Positions 1-6,722 of a stretch of DNA of 19,166 bases are shown in pieces (positions within the stretch are counted from its first letter, which is position 1; each line of letters starts with the position of its first letter). Under the pieces are notes generated by a model. That model had not been told where the DNA came from. It saw nothing but the letters and a program-made list of their open reading frames with translations, and searched no databases. Made by a program: the position numbers and the translations under genes. The stretch spans positions 1 to 19,166 of the forward strand of contig CANOCD010000001.1 in assembly GCA_947564495.1 (NCBI GenBank). Reading direction: 5' to 3'. This DNA comes from an uncultured Angelakisella sp. Its GTDB lineage: Bacteria > Bacillota > Clostridia > Oscillospirales > Ruminococcaceae.

Positions 1-11
1 AGGTCAGCGTT

Positions 12-1580
12 TCAGTTCAGCTGGACATAGACCCCGGACATATCGTTGGCGGAGCTGCATCCCCACTGGATGCCGCCCATGCCCTTGGCGCAGCCAACGA
101 TGCCGTTTTCGTAGTAGAGGCAGATGACCGGCAGGTCCTCGGCGGCGATCTCCTGGATCTGGCGGTAGAGGTCCTTCCGCTTGGCGTCGTCGCTTTCGCC
201 CACCGCCTCGTCGACGAGACGGTCCACCTCCTCGCTGGTGTACCAGGAGCGGTTGTTGCTGCCGGTGGTGTAGTAGATCCGGCGCACGTCGTCCCCGGCG
301 GAGTTGAAGCCGATGCCGTAGAGGCAGCACTCAAAGTCGCCGCTGGTCACGGCGCTGGTCATGCCGGCGGTGTCCACCTCGTTGATGTTCAGGGTGATGC
401 CGATCTCCTTGAGCTGGGCCTGGATGACCTCGGCGGAGACGACACGCTCCCCGCTGACGCAGGTGATGGTCAGCTCCAGGCCATTGGGGTAGCCGGCCTC
501 GGCCAGGAGGGCCTTGGCCTTTTCCGGGTCGTAGTCGTAGCCCTCAAAGCCGTCGTAGTAGCCGTACTGGTTGGAGCCCCAGAAGGTTTTGCCGGGGACG
601 CCGTAGCCGTCCTTGCAGGCCATGATGATCTCGTCCCGCTTGATGGCGTGGGCGATGGCGTGGCGGACCAGCTTGTTCTGGACCGGGCTCTGCTTGTTCT
701 GGTAGTTGAAGGCGAAATACTGGCAGTTGGGGCTGTCGTAGGTGATGACGTCCACGTTGGGGTCGTCCTCCAGGGCGGCGATGTCGATGGGCACCACGTT
801 GTCACAGAGGTCGATCTCCCCGGTCTGGAGGGCGATGGCCCGGGCGGAATCCTCGGGGATGTACCGGACCTTCAGCTTCTTGGTGGGGGTCAGCTCCCGG
901 TGGTAATCGTCAAAGCGGTGGAAGGCCATGTAGTCGTTGGTGACGAACTCGTCCAGCACCCACACCCCGGCGCCGATCTTGTAGCCCTCCTCCGGGTCGT
1001 CGGCAAAGGCTTTTTCCGAAAGGATGGAGCAGACCGGCAGGGAGAGGGTGTCCAGCAGGTCCTGGTTGGGGCTCTTCAGGGTGAGGCGCACCGTTTTTTC
1101 GTCCACCGCCTCCACCTTTTCAAACAGCCCCACCCGGGACTTGGAGGCCACGCCGTCCTTGCCCCGCTCCATGGTGAAGAGGACGTCCTGAGCGGTGACC
1201 GGCTCCCCGTTGTGGAACTTGGCGTCGGCGTTGAGGGTGAACTCGATGGTCTTGTCGTCCACCCAGGTCCAGCTGTCGGCCAGGTCGGGCTGGATCTCGT
1301 TGGTGACGGTGTTCAGGTCCACCAGGGTGCCGTGGAACAGCTTCAGCACCTGGTTCTGCACCGTGTTGGCCAGGGCCTGGGGGTCCAGGGTGGTCACCTG
1401 CATCCGCAGGGCGATGACCACCTCTTCCTTGTATTGGGGCTCCCCGGCGGGCCCGCCGGGAGTTTCCTGGGAGGGGCCGGGCTGGTTCCCCGGGGCGGAG
1501 CCGCCGCCGCCATTGCCGCCGCAGGCGGCCGCCGAAAGGGCCAGGACCAGGGCCAGGGCCAAAGCGAGAAGTCTTTTCAT
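12..1580 (-). CDS. Peptide/nickel-type ABC transporter substrate-binding lipoprotein (SBP family 5)
   Basis: A 522-aa extracytoplasmic lipoprotein that would capture an oligopeptide or similar ligand for an ABC importer. The start at 1580 is chosen over an in-frame upstream ATG (1679) because it gives a perfect signal sequence (MKRLL, then a hydrophobic run, then SAAAC with lipid-modified Cys20) and has GAAAGGGGA 10 nt upstream. A Gly/Ser/Pro-rich linker follows Cys20. The mature part shows family 5 hallmarks: QPDLADSW, then a region with FHNGEPVTAQDV, and YDPEKAKALLAEAGYPNG in the C-terminal half. Length is usual for DppA/OppA relatives. No permease or ATPase gene lies in the window; they could be encoded just beyond position 1, downstream of the stop at 12-14. 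Ligand cannot be read from the sequence. A separate leader hairpin lies upstream of the ribosome binding site. Confidence 0.93.
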   Translation of the reverse strand: MKRLLALALALVLALSAAACGGNGGGGSAPGNQPGPSQETPGGPAGEPQYKEEVVIALRMQVTTLDPQALANTVQNQVLKLFHGTLVDLNTVTNEIQPDLADSWTWVDDKTIEFTLNADAKFHNGEPVTAQDVLFTMERGKDGVASKSRVGLFEKVEAVDEKTVRLTLKSPNQDLLDTLSLPVCSILSEKAFADDPEEGYKIGAGVWVLDEFVTNDYMAFHRFDDYHRELTPTKKLKVRYIPEDSARAIALQTGEIDLCDNVVPIDIAALEDDPNVDVITYDSPNCQYFAFNYQNKQSPVQNKLVRHAIAHAIKRDEIIMACKDGYGVPGKTFWGSNQYGYYDGFEGYDYDPEKAKALLAEAGYPNGLELTITCVSGERVVSAEVIQAQLKEIGITLNINEVDTAGMTSAVTSGDFECCLYGIGFNSAGDDVRRIYYTTGSNNRSWYTSEEVDRLVDEAVGESDDAKRKDLYRQIQEIAAEDLPVICLYYENGIVGCAKGMGGIQWGCSSANDMSGVYVQLN

Positions 1581-1606
1581 AAAACAGGGTCCCCTTTCTT
1601 TTTCGG

Positions 1607-1635
1607 GCCTGTTCCCGGGCCGGCCGTGAACAGGC
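1607..1635 (-). promoter_or_regulatory. Leader hairpin upstream of the substrate-binding protein gene
   Basis: GCCTGTTC (1607-1614) and GAACAGGC (1628-1635) form a perfect 8-bp stem around a 13-nt GC-rich loop, in the 5' leader about 27 nt before the start codon at 1580. On the minus strand it is not followed by a U-run, so it is not a terminator for the leader transcript. A second CCTGTT lies directly before the start codon (1583-1588) and could compete for the AACAGG arm. Function is unknown. Confidence 0.55.
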
Positions 1636-1699
1636 TCCTTTTTTCCAGCGATGGGTCTTTCCCGTCGGGGGCGGGACAAGGCCCCTCCCCGATACCCCT

Positions 1700-1728
1700 A
1701 TCTTACTATGAAGTTTTTTTCAGTTCAA
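1700..1728 (-). promoter_or_regulatory. Candidate sigma-A promoter for the substrate-binding protein gene
   Basis: Read on the minus strand, TTGAAC (1728-1723) is followed after exactly 17 nt by TAAGAT (1705-1700). The -35 and -10 each match 4 of 6 consensus bases. It lies in the AT-rich part of the gap and would give a leader of roughly 110 nt that includes the hairpin at 1607-1635. Moderate confidence because the -10 is imperfect. Confidence 0.45.
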
Positions 1729-1871
1729 ATATCTTTTTTTGCCAAAAAGTATTCCTCCAAGCTATACAAAAGGGAAGTCCTTCCTGTTTTTTATGAAAAT
1801 TCGACAGAAGCCTTTGCTCTGCTTTAGTAATTTATTACATAAAATCATTAAAACTCCCCTGGACAGAAAAC

Positions 1872-1899
1872 TTGCCAATTTTGAAGATGTTGTTATAAT
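1872..1899 (+). promoter_or_regulatory. Sigma-A promoter for the M20 peptidase gene
   Basis: TTGCCA (1872-1877, 5 of 6 to consensus), a 16-nt spacer and a perfect TATAAT (1894-1899). Transcription would begin near 1906, about 65 nt before the chosen start codon. Confidence 0.75.
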
Positions 1900-1971
1900 C
1901 AAAACTGACCCGCCCCTGTTTTTCAGGACAGGGGAAGAAGAAATTTTATCGGAAAGCGGACGGTGAAGTGC

Positions 1972-3321
1972 ATGAAGGATTTTGACCAGACCCTGGAGGA
2001 ATATGTTTCCCGGCACGAGGAGGAGCTGATCGAACGCCTGGCCGACCTGGTGCGCCAGCCCAGCGTCAGCAGCAGCGGGGAGGGGGTCAGCGCCTGCTGC
2101 GACAAGATCATCGCCAGGATGGAGGAGATCGGCATCCGGGCCCGGCGCCACGAGGTGGAGCCCTACCCCGTCATCACCGGGCAGCTGGGGGATGACCCGG
2201 CCAAAAAGACGGTGTTCGTCTACGCCCACTATGATGTCCAGCCCACCGGGGATCTTTCCCTGTGGAAAACGCCCCCCTTCGCGCCCGACGTCCGGGACGG
2301 GGCCATCTACGGCCGGGGCACCGCCGACAACAAGGGGCCTCTCTCCGCTCACCTCTGCGCCGCCGAGTTCTGGCTCCGGGAGTTCGGGGAGCTGCCCGTC
2401 AACGTCAAATTCCTCTTTGAGGGCTGCGAGGAGAGCAACAGCGCCGGGCTCCACCAGTTTCTGGAGACCCACCAGGAGCTGCTCCGGTCCGACGTCACCT
2501 TTTTCTGCGACGGCTCCAAAAACCACAACGACACCCCCATCGTCGCCCTGGGGGTCAAGGGGATGCTCTACGTGGAGCTGCGCCTTGCGACCATGACCCG
2601 GGACCTCCATTCCCAGTACGCCCCGGTGCTGCCCAGCGCCGCCTGGCAGCTGGTGGAGCTGCTGGGCAAGCTCCGCAAGGACGGCGTGGTCCAGATCCCC
2701 GGCTTCTACGACGACGTCCTCCCCGTCACCCCCCAGGAAAAGGCGGTCTACGACGCCCTCCCCGACGTGTCGGCGGACCTGAAGCGCACCTACGGGGCCC
2801 TGCCCTCCTACGACCCCAAGCTGGGCTACTATGGCCAACTCAACGGGACGCCCTCCTTCAACATCGCTGGCCTCCTCTCCGGCCACACCGGAAAGGGCAC
2901 CGCCACCGTCCTCACCTCCACCGCCATGGCCCGCATCGATATGCGCCTGGTGGCCGCCCAGGACGGGAACAAGATCCTGGCCAGCCTAAAGCGGTACATC
3001 AGGGACCTGGGGTACGACAACGTGGAAGTCATCTGCCACGGCGTCACCCCGCCCTCCAAGACCCCCCTGGATACCCCCTACCTGGCCCCCGTCCAGCGGG
3101 CCACCGACCGGGTGTTCGGCAAGTCCATGGTCTACCCCAACCGCCCCTCCACCGCCCCGGACTACTTCTGGACCTCCCTGCTGGGGACCCCCACCATCCA
3201 GGTGCGGTGGTGCGACTTCGATTCGGACAACCACGCCCCCAACGAGCACCTGGGGCTGGAAAACTACCTGCGGGGCATCAAGCTCACCGCCACCGCCTTC
3301 CAGGAGATCGGGATGCTTTGA
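1972..3321 (+). CDS. M20 family zinc metallopeptidase (dipeptidase)
   Basis: A 449-aa cytoplasmic metallopeptidase of the M20 (ArgE/DapE/carnosinase-like) family, expected to hydrolyse dipeptides or N-acyl amino acids with a two-metal centre. Every expected ligand is visible: His86 and catalytic Asp88 in AHYDVQP, bridging Asp119 in GRGTADNKG, Glu153-Glu154 in EGCEES, Asp180 in FCDGS and His426 near the C-terminus in NEHLGLENY. RDLHSQYAP in the lid domain resembles the DLHSG segment of the dipeptidase branch. No signal peptide. I chose ATG 1972 because GGTGA (1962-1966) lies 5 nt before it; an in-frame GTG at 1963 with GGAAAG upstream is a possible alternative adding three residues. It is followed by a separately promoted S9 peptidase, suggesting shared work in peptide breakdown. 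Exact substrate unknown. Confidence 0.92.
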   Translation: MKDFDQTLEEYVSRHEEELIERLADLVRQPSVSSSGEGVSACCDKIIARMEEIGIRARRHEVEPYPVITGQLGDDPAKKTVFVYAHYDVQPTGDLSLWKTPPFAPDVRDGAIYGRGTADNKGPLSAHLCAAEFWLREFGELPVNVKFLFEGCEESNSAGLHQFLETHQELLRSDVTFFCDGSKNHNDTPIVALGVKGMLYVELRLATMTRDLHSQYAPVLPSAAWQLVELLGKLRKDGVVQIPGFYDDVLPVTPQEKAVYDALPDVSADLKRTYGALPSYDPKLGYYGQLNGTPSFNIAGLLSGHTGKGTATVLTSTAMARIDMRLVAAQDGNKILASLKRYIRDLGYDNVEVICHGVTPPSKTPLDTPYLAPVQRATDRVFGKSMVYPNRPSTAPDYFWTSLLGTPTIQVRWCDFDSDNHAPNEHLGLENYLRGIKLTATAFQEIGML

Positions 3322-3329
3322 CAGGAGGC

Positions 3330-3359
3330 TTGACAGAGCCCCGGGACAAGGGGTATCAT
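3330..3359 (+). promoter_or_regulatory. Sigma-A promoter for the S9 peptidase gene
   Basis: A perfect TTGACA (3330-3335), 18-nt spacer and TATCAT (3354-3359, 5 of 6) lie right after the M20 stop codon. The S9 gene can therefore be transcribed alone as well as by read-through; no terminator separates the two genes. Confidence 0.7.
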
Positions 3360-3409
3360 AAAGTTTTCCAGAGGTGAACAAAGGCTTCACGCAGTAAGGA
3401 GGCTGTCAG

Positions 3410-5356
3410 ATGAGACCTGTTGAGATCGAGACCTTTTTGGAGTACCACTTTCTTTCCTCCCCCGCCTTTTCCCCCGACGGGGCGTGGGCGGCCTTTCTGG
3501 ACCGCCAGGCGGACCTTGAGAAAAACGGCTACCGCTGCGACCTGTGGGTCCTCCGCCTGGCGGATAAATCCTGCCGCCGGCTGACCTGGGACGGCGGGAC
3601 CCGGCACTTCGCCTGGGACGGGGACAGCCGCCTGGTGGTGGCCCGGCCCGCCCCGAAAGATCCCCATGGCACCGTCCTTTCCGTCCTGGACCCGGAGACC
3701 GCCCGGGAGGAGGCCCCCGTCCTGCTGCCGGTGAAGGTCCTCCAGCTGACCCCCCTGGGGGATGGCCGGTTCGCCGCCCTGGCGGAGTACCGGGTCCCCG
3801 GCAAGGCGGTGGACCCCGACGCCCCCTATCATGTCTTTGAGGAGCTCCCCTTCCGGTGGAACGCCCAGGGCTTGGTCAACGGGGTCCGCAAGCGGATCTA
3901 CCTCTGGGACCCCCAAAAGACCGGGGAAGAGGCCCTTACTGCGGTGACCGGGGAGGACTTCTACGTGGGCAACCTCACCACCTCCCCCTGGCGGCTCTCG
4001 GCGGAGGGGGACTGGCTCCTCTTCCTGGGCCAGGAGATGTCCGGCGGGGTGCAGAAGCAGTACCCCGGGCTCTACGGCTGGCGGCTCTCCACCGGGGAGC
4101 TGCGGCGGTACATCCCCGAGGACACCATGAAGGTGGAGGCAGGCCAGATCCTGCCCGGGACAACAAAAGCCATCGTCACCGCTACCGACGGGGCGGAGTA
4201 CGGCGCCTGCCAGATGCCGGAGTTCCACACCCTGGACCTGGAGACCGGGGCCCTGTCCCCCCTCTGCCGGTACGAGCTTTCCATCGGGGCGGCCATCACC
4301 ACTGATTCCGCCCTGGGGGCCGGCATCACCAACAAGGCTTTTGGGGATAGCCTTTACTTCATCACCATGGACGGCGGCTCCTCCTACCTGCGGCGGATCG
4401 ACCAAGAGGGGAAGCTCTCTGAATACCTCACCCCGGAGGGAAGCTGCGCCTCCTTTGACATCTGCCCGGGGCATCTGCTGTGGCTGGGGATGCACGGCGG
4501 CCTCCGGGAACTCTACCTGGACGGGGAGCAGGTCACCCGCATGAACGATGAGCTGCTGGCGGGTCTTACCCTCTCGGTCCCGGAACCCCTGGAATCCCGG
4601 CGGCCCGGCGGGGAGACAGTCCAGGGCTGGGTGCTGCCCCCGGCGGGCTACCAGCCGGGGAAAAAGTACCCCGGCATCCTGAACATCCACGGCGGGCCCC
4701 GGGCGGCCTTCGGCCCGACCTACTTCCACGAGATGCAGGTCTGGGCCTCCGCCGGGTACTTCGTCTTTTACTGCAACCCCCACGGCAGCGACGGCCGGGG
4801 GAACGCCTTCGGGGATATGCGGGGACTGTACGGCACCATCGACTATGAAGACCTCATGGCCTTTACCGACGCCGTCCTGGCCGCCTGGCCGGACATCGAC
4901 CCGGACCGCCTGGGGGTCACCGGGGGCAGCTACGGCGGCTTTATGACCAACTGGATCATCGGCCACACCCGCCGGTTCCGGTGCGCCGCCTCCCAGCGGA
5001 GCATCTCCGACTGGGCCCTTTCCGAGTTCATCAGCGACTGCGGCTACCAGCGCAACGCCGCCAAGATGGGGGCCACCGCCCATCAGGACCACGAAAAGCT
5101 CTGGGACCGGTCCCCTTTGAAATACGCCCCAGAGGTGGTCACCCCCACCCTCTTCCTCCACTCCTACGAGGACTACCGCTGCCACCACTCCCACGGGGTG
5201 GCCATGTTCACCGCCATCCGCCAGCGGGGGGTCCCCAGCCGCCTGGTGCTGTTCCAAAAGGAGAACCACGAGCTTTCCCGCTCCGGCGCCCCCAAAAACC
5301 GGATCACCCGGATGCGGGAGATCCTAAACTGGATGGACAAATACCTGAAGGCGTAG
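3410..5356 (+). CDS. S9 family serine peptidase (prolyl oligopeptidase / acylaminoacyl-peptidase type)
   Basis: A 648-aa cytoplasmic serine peptidase without signal peptide, expected to trim short peptides. Residues 1 to about 390 look like the N-terminal beta-propeller that limits access to small peptides; residues about 400-648 are the alpha/beta-hydrolase domain. The catalytic triad is visible: Ser507 in GGSYGG, Asp588 in LHSYEDYRC and His620 in KENHEL. The oxyanion-side segment NIHGGPRAAFG precedes it, as in the S9C branch (acylaminoacyl-peptidase-like). The length is normal for the branch. The start is fixed by AAGGAGG at 3396-3402, 7 nt before ATG. It lies 88 nt after the M20 peptidase and has its own promoter and a strong downstream terminator. 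Precise specificity (acyl-amino acid release versus prolyl or general oligopeptide cleavage) cannot be decided. Confidence 0.93.
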   Translation: MRPVEIETFLEYHFLSSPAFSPDGAWAAFLDRQADLEKNGYRCDLWVLRLADKSCRRLTWDGGTRHFAWDGDSRLVVARPAPKDPHGTVLSVLDPETAREEAPVLLPVKVLQLTPLGDGRFAALAEYRVPGKAVDPDAPYHVFEELPFRWNAQGLVNGVRKRIYLWDPQKTGEEALTAVTGEDFYVGNLTTSPWRLSAEGDWLLFLGQEMSGGVQKQYPGLYGWRLSTGELRRYIPEDTMKVEAGQILPGTTKAIVTATDGAEYGACQMPEFHTLDLETGALSPLCRYELSIGAAITTDSALGAGITNKAFGDSLYFITMDGGSSYLRRIDQEGKLSEYLTPEGSCASFDICPGHLLWLGMHGGLRELYLDGEQVTRMNDELLAGLTLSVPEPLESRRPGGETVQGWVLPPAGYQPGKKYPGILNIHGGPRAAFGPTYFHEMQVWASAGYFVFYCNPHGSDGRGNAFGDMRGLYGTIDYEDLMAFTDAVLAAWPDIDPDRLGVTGGSYGGFMTNWIIGHTRRFRCAASQRSISDWALSEFISDCGYQRNAAKMGATAHQDHEKLWDRSPLKYAPEVVTPTLFLHSYEDYRCHHSHGVAMFTAIRQRGVPSRLVLFQKENHELSRSGAPKNRITRMREILNWMDKYLKA

Positions 5357-5379
5357 AACACGCCCCAAAAACAGAAACA

Positions 5380-5422
5380 GCGGGCGCCGTGAGGTCCACC
5401 CCCACGGCGCCCGCTTTTTTTC
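5380..5422. terminator. Bidirectional intrinsic terminator
   Basis: A perfect 12-bp GC stem (5380-5391 with 5403-5414) with an 11-nt loop is followed by eight Ts (5415-5422) on the plus strand, ending the S9 peptidase transcript. On the other side the plus strand is A-rich (5367-5378), giving an interrupted U-run for the convergent M60 operon on the minus strand, so it probably serves both. Confidence 0.9.
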
Positions 5423-5438
5423 TCTTTTCCGGGGCAAG

Positions 5439-6716
5439 CTAAATGCTGTACCCCCCGTCCTTCCCGGCCCGCACCTGGAAGAACACCGCCGCGCCCCCGG
5501 CGATGAGCACCAGGGCCCCGGCCAAAGGCAGGGCCCACCCGGGCAGCCCGCCCTCCCCGCTGTCCTCCTCCGCCTCCGGCGGGAGGGAGGAGGAGGGCTC
5601 GGGCTCGGGGGGCTCCGGGGGCTCGGCCAGCTGGTCCTCCGGGGGGACGGTCACCTCCGCCTCGCTCTCCGGAGGCGTGGCCTGGGCCGGCCCGGTGGGG
5701 GCGGCGGTCCCGACAGCCCCCCAGACGTTCCGCAGGGAGACCACGTACCGCCCGCCCCGGGAAAGGGGCAGCTCCGCCATCCCGTCACTTGTCACGGTGA
5801 CGGCGGCCCGGTAGTCCAGCCGGGTCTCGTTCTCGTTGTAGTAGGAAAGGTACACCGTTTTCCCGGCGTGCTCCTCCCCAACCGGCCAGGAGAGGATGCC
5901 GTCGCAGGGGAGGGCCCCGGTGTAGGCGGTCTCCAGCTGGGCGATGTCGCTGCCCTCCACCGCCGCCGAAAGGCTGCGGTAATCCAGTTCCTCCACCGAA
6001 AGGTCGTAGTAGATCCGCCCGGCGGGGATGGTCACCCCCTTGGCGGTGTCAAAGATCCAGCTGTATCTGCCGTAATCCAGGGTGAGGAGCAAACCCTCCT
6101 TCCCCGCTTGGCGGAACAGGTCCTGCCCCACCGTCTCCCCGCTCCCCACCCGGAGGGAGAGCCCCTTCCGGCCGTCGCTGACGGTGTTGACGGCGTCCTC
6201 CCAGCCCAGGGAGCCGCCGGAGCTCCCCCCCGAGCCGCTCCCGGCGCTGCCGCCGCTTACCTTGAGGGCGGGCTGCTGGTAGACCGTCTTGTCCTGGTTC
6301 TTGTCCAGGGCCACCATCTCAGCCCCGGCGGAAAAGGCGGAGGCGGGGAGGGGCTGGGAGAAGGTGAGGTCGGCAAGCTCCACGCTGCCGCTGTTGGCGA
6401 TAGGGCGCAGGCGGTCGATGACCACGGTGAGGGTGGTCTTGCCCTCCGCCGAGGTGGTCCGGACCTCCTGAAAGTGGGCGGGGGAATCGTCCCGCCACTC
6501 CACCTTGGGGGCCTCTACCTGGCGGTTGACGATGATGTCGAACTGCACCGATTCAAAGCTGCTGTGAAAGGCGTCCAGGCGCAGGGTGTACTGGTTTTCC
6601 GCCCCGCTGGACTTCAGGACGATACAGGGCTGCTGGGCGGCAAAGGCGGTCACCGCCCCAAGGACGATGGCCAGGGCCAGAGCCGCCGGCAGGAGCCGAA
6701 GAAAGGGTCGTTTCAT
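5439..6716 (-). CDS. Membrane-anchored surface protein with cohesin-like domain (candidate dockerin partner)
   Basis: A 425-aa exported, C-terminally anchored protein. Layout: signal peptide 1-26; a beta-rich domain at about 28-152 with a cohesin-like pattern (hydrophobic strands such as VQFDIIV and LTVVID, then VELADLTFS, resembling the part of cohesins before their final strand); a Gly/Ser linker 155-171; a second domain of unknown type at about 172-335; a Pro/Glu-rich stalk at about 345-390; a transmembrane helix 394-414; and a short RAGKDGG tail inside. It starts 6 nt after the stop of the dockerin-bearing M60 peptidase, its GGAGG (6732-6728) lying before that stop, so the two are likely translated together. 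I infer that it holds the peptidase at the cell surface. The cohesin call is fold-pattern recognition only; a general carbohydrate-binding or adhesion role is the alternative. Confidence 0.6.
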   Translation of the reverse strand: MKRPFLRLLPAALALAIVLGAVTAFAAQQPCIVLKSSGAENQYTLRLDAFHSSFESVQFDIIVNRQVEAPKVEWRDDSPAHFQEVRTTSAEGKTTLTVVIDRLRPIANSGSVELADLTFSQPLPASAFSAGAEMVALDKNQDKTVYQQPALKVSGGSAGSGSGGSSGGSLGWEDAVNTVSDGRKGLSLRVGSGETVGQDLFRQAGKEGLLLTLDYGRYSWIFDTAKGVTIPAGRIYYDLSVEELDYRSLSAAVEGSDIAQLETAYTGALPCDGILSWPVGEEHAGKTVYLSYYNENETRLDYRAAVTVTSDGMAELPLSRGGRYVVSLRNVWGAVGTAAPTGPAQATPPESEAEVTVPPEDQLAEPPEPPEPEPSSSLPPEAEEDSGEGGLPGWALPLAGALVLIAGGAAVFFQVRAGKDGGYSI

Positions 6717-6722
6717 AGTCTG

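Larger units (their letters stand above)
1581..1971. other. Divergent intergenic region with two promoters and a leader hairpin
   Basis: This 391-bp gap between the substrate-binding protein and the M20 peptidase is strikingly AT-rich between about 1700 and 1960, unlike the GC-rich genes around it. It holds a minus-strand promoter (1700-1728), a plus-strand promoter (1872-1899) and a GC-rich inverted repeat in the binding-protein leader (1607-1635). I see no convincing small gene in the remainder; the open frames here lack ribosome binding sites and recognisable products. Confidence 0.7.

Noticed and set aside
1607..1644. Leader hairpin read on the plus strand as a terminator (stem followed by Ts)
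   Set aside because: No gene is transcribed into it from the left on the plus strand; the only gene to the left is on the minus strand. I keep it only as a leader structure.
1777..1796. Short dyad followed by a T-run (GGAAG-TC-CTTCC then Ts) in the intergenic gap, resembling a terminator
   Set aside because: The loop would be only 2 nt and the stem 5 bp, and no upstream plus-strand gene exists for it to terminate.
3356..5269. Long minus-strand open frame antisense to the S9 peptidase
   Set aside because: The plus-strand frame has a full catalytic triad and a strong ribosome binding site; the antisense frame has neither domains nor a start signal.
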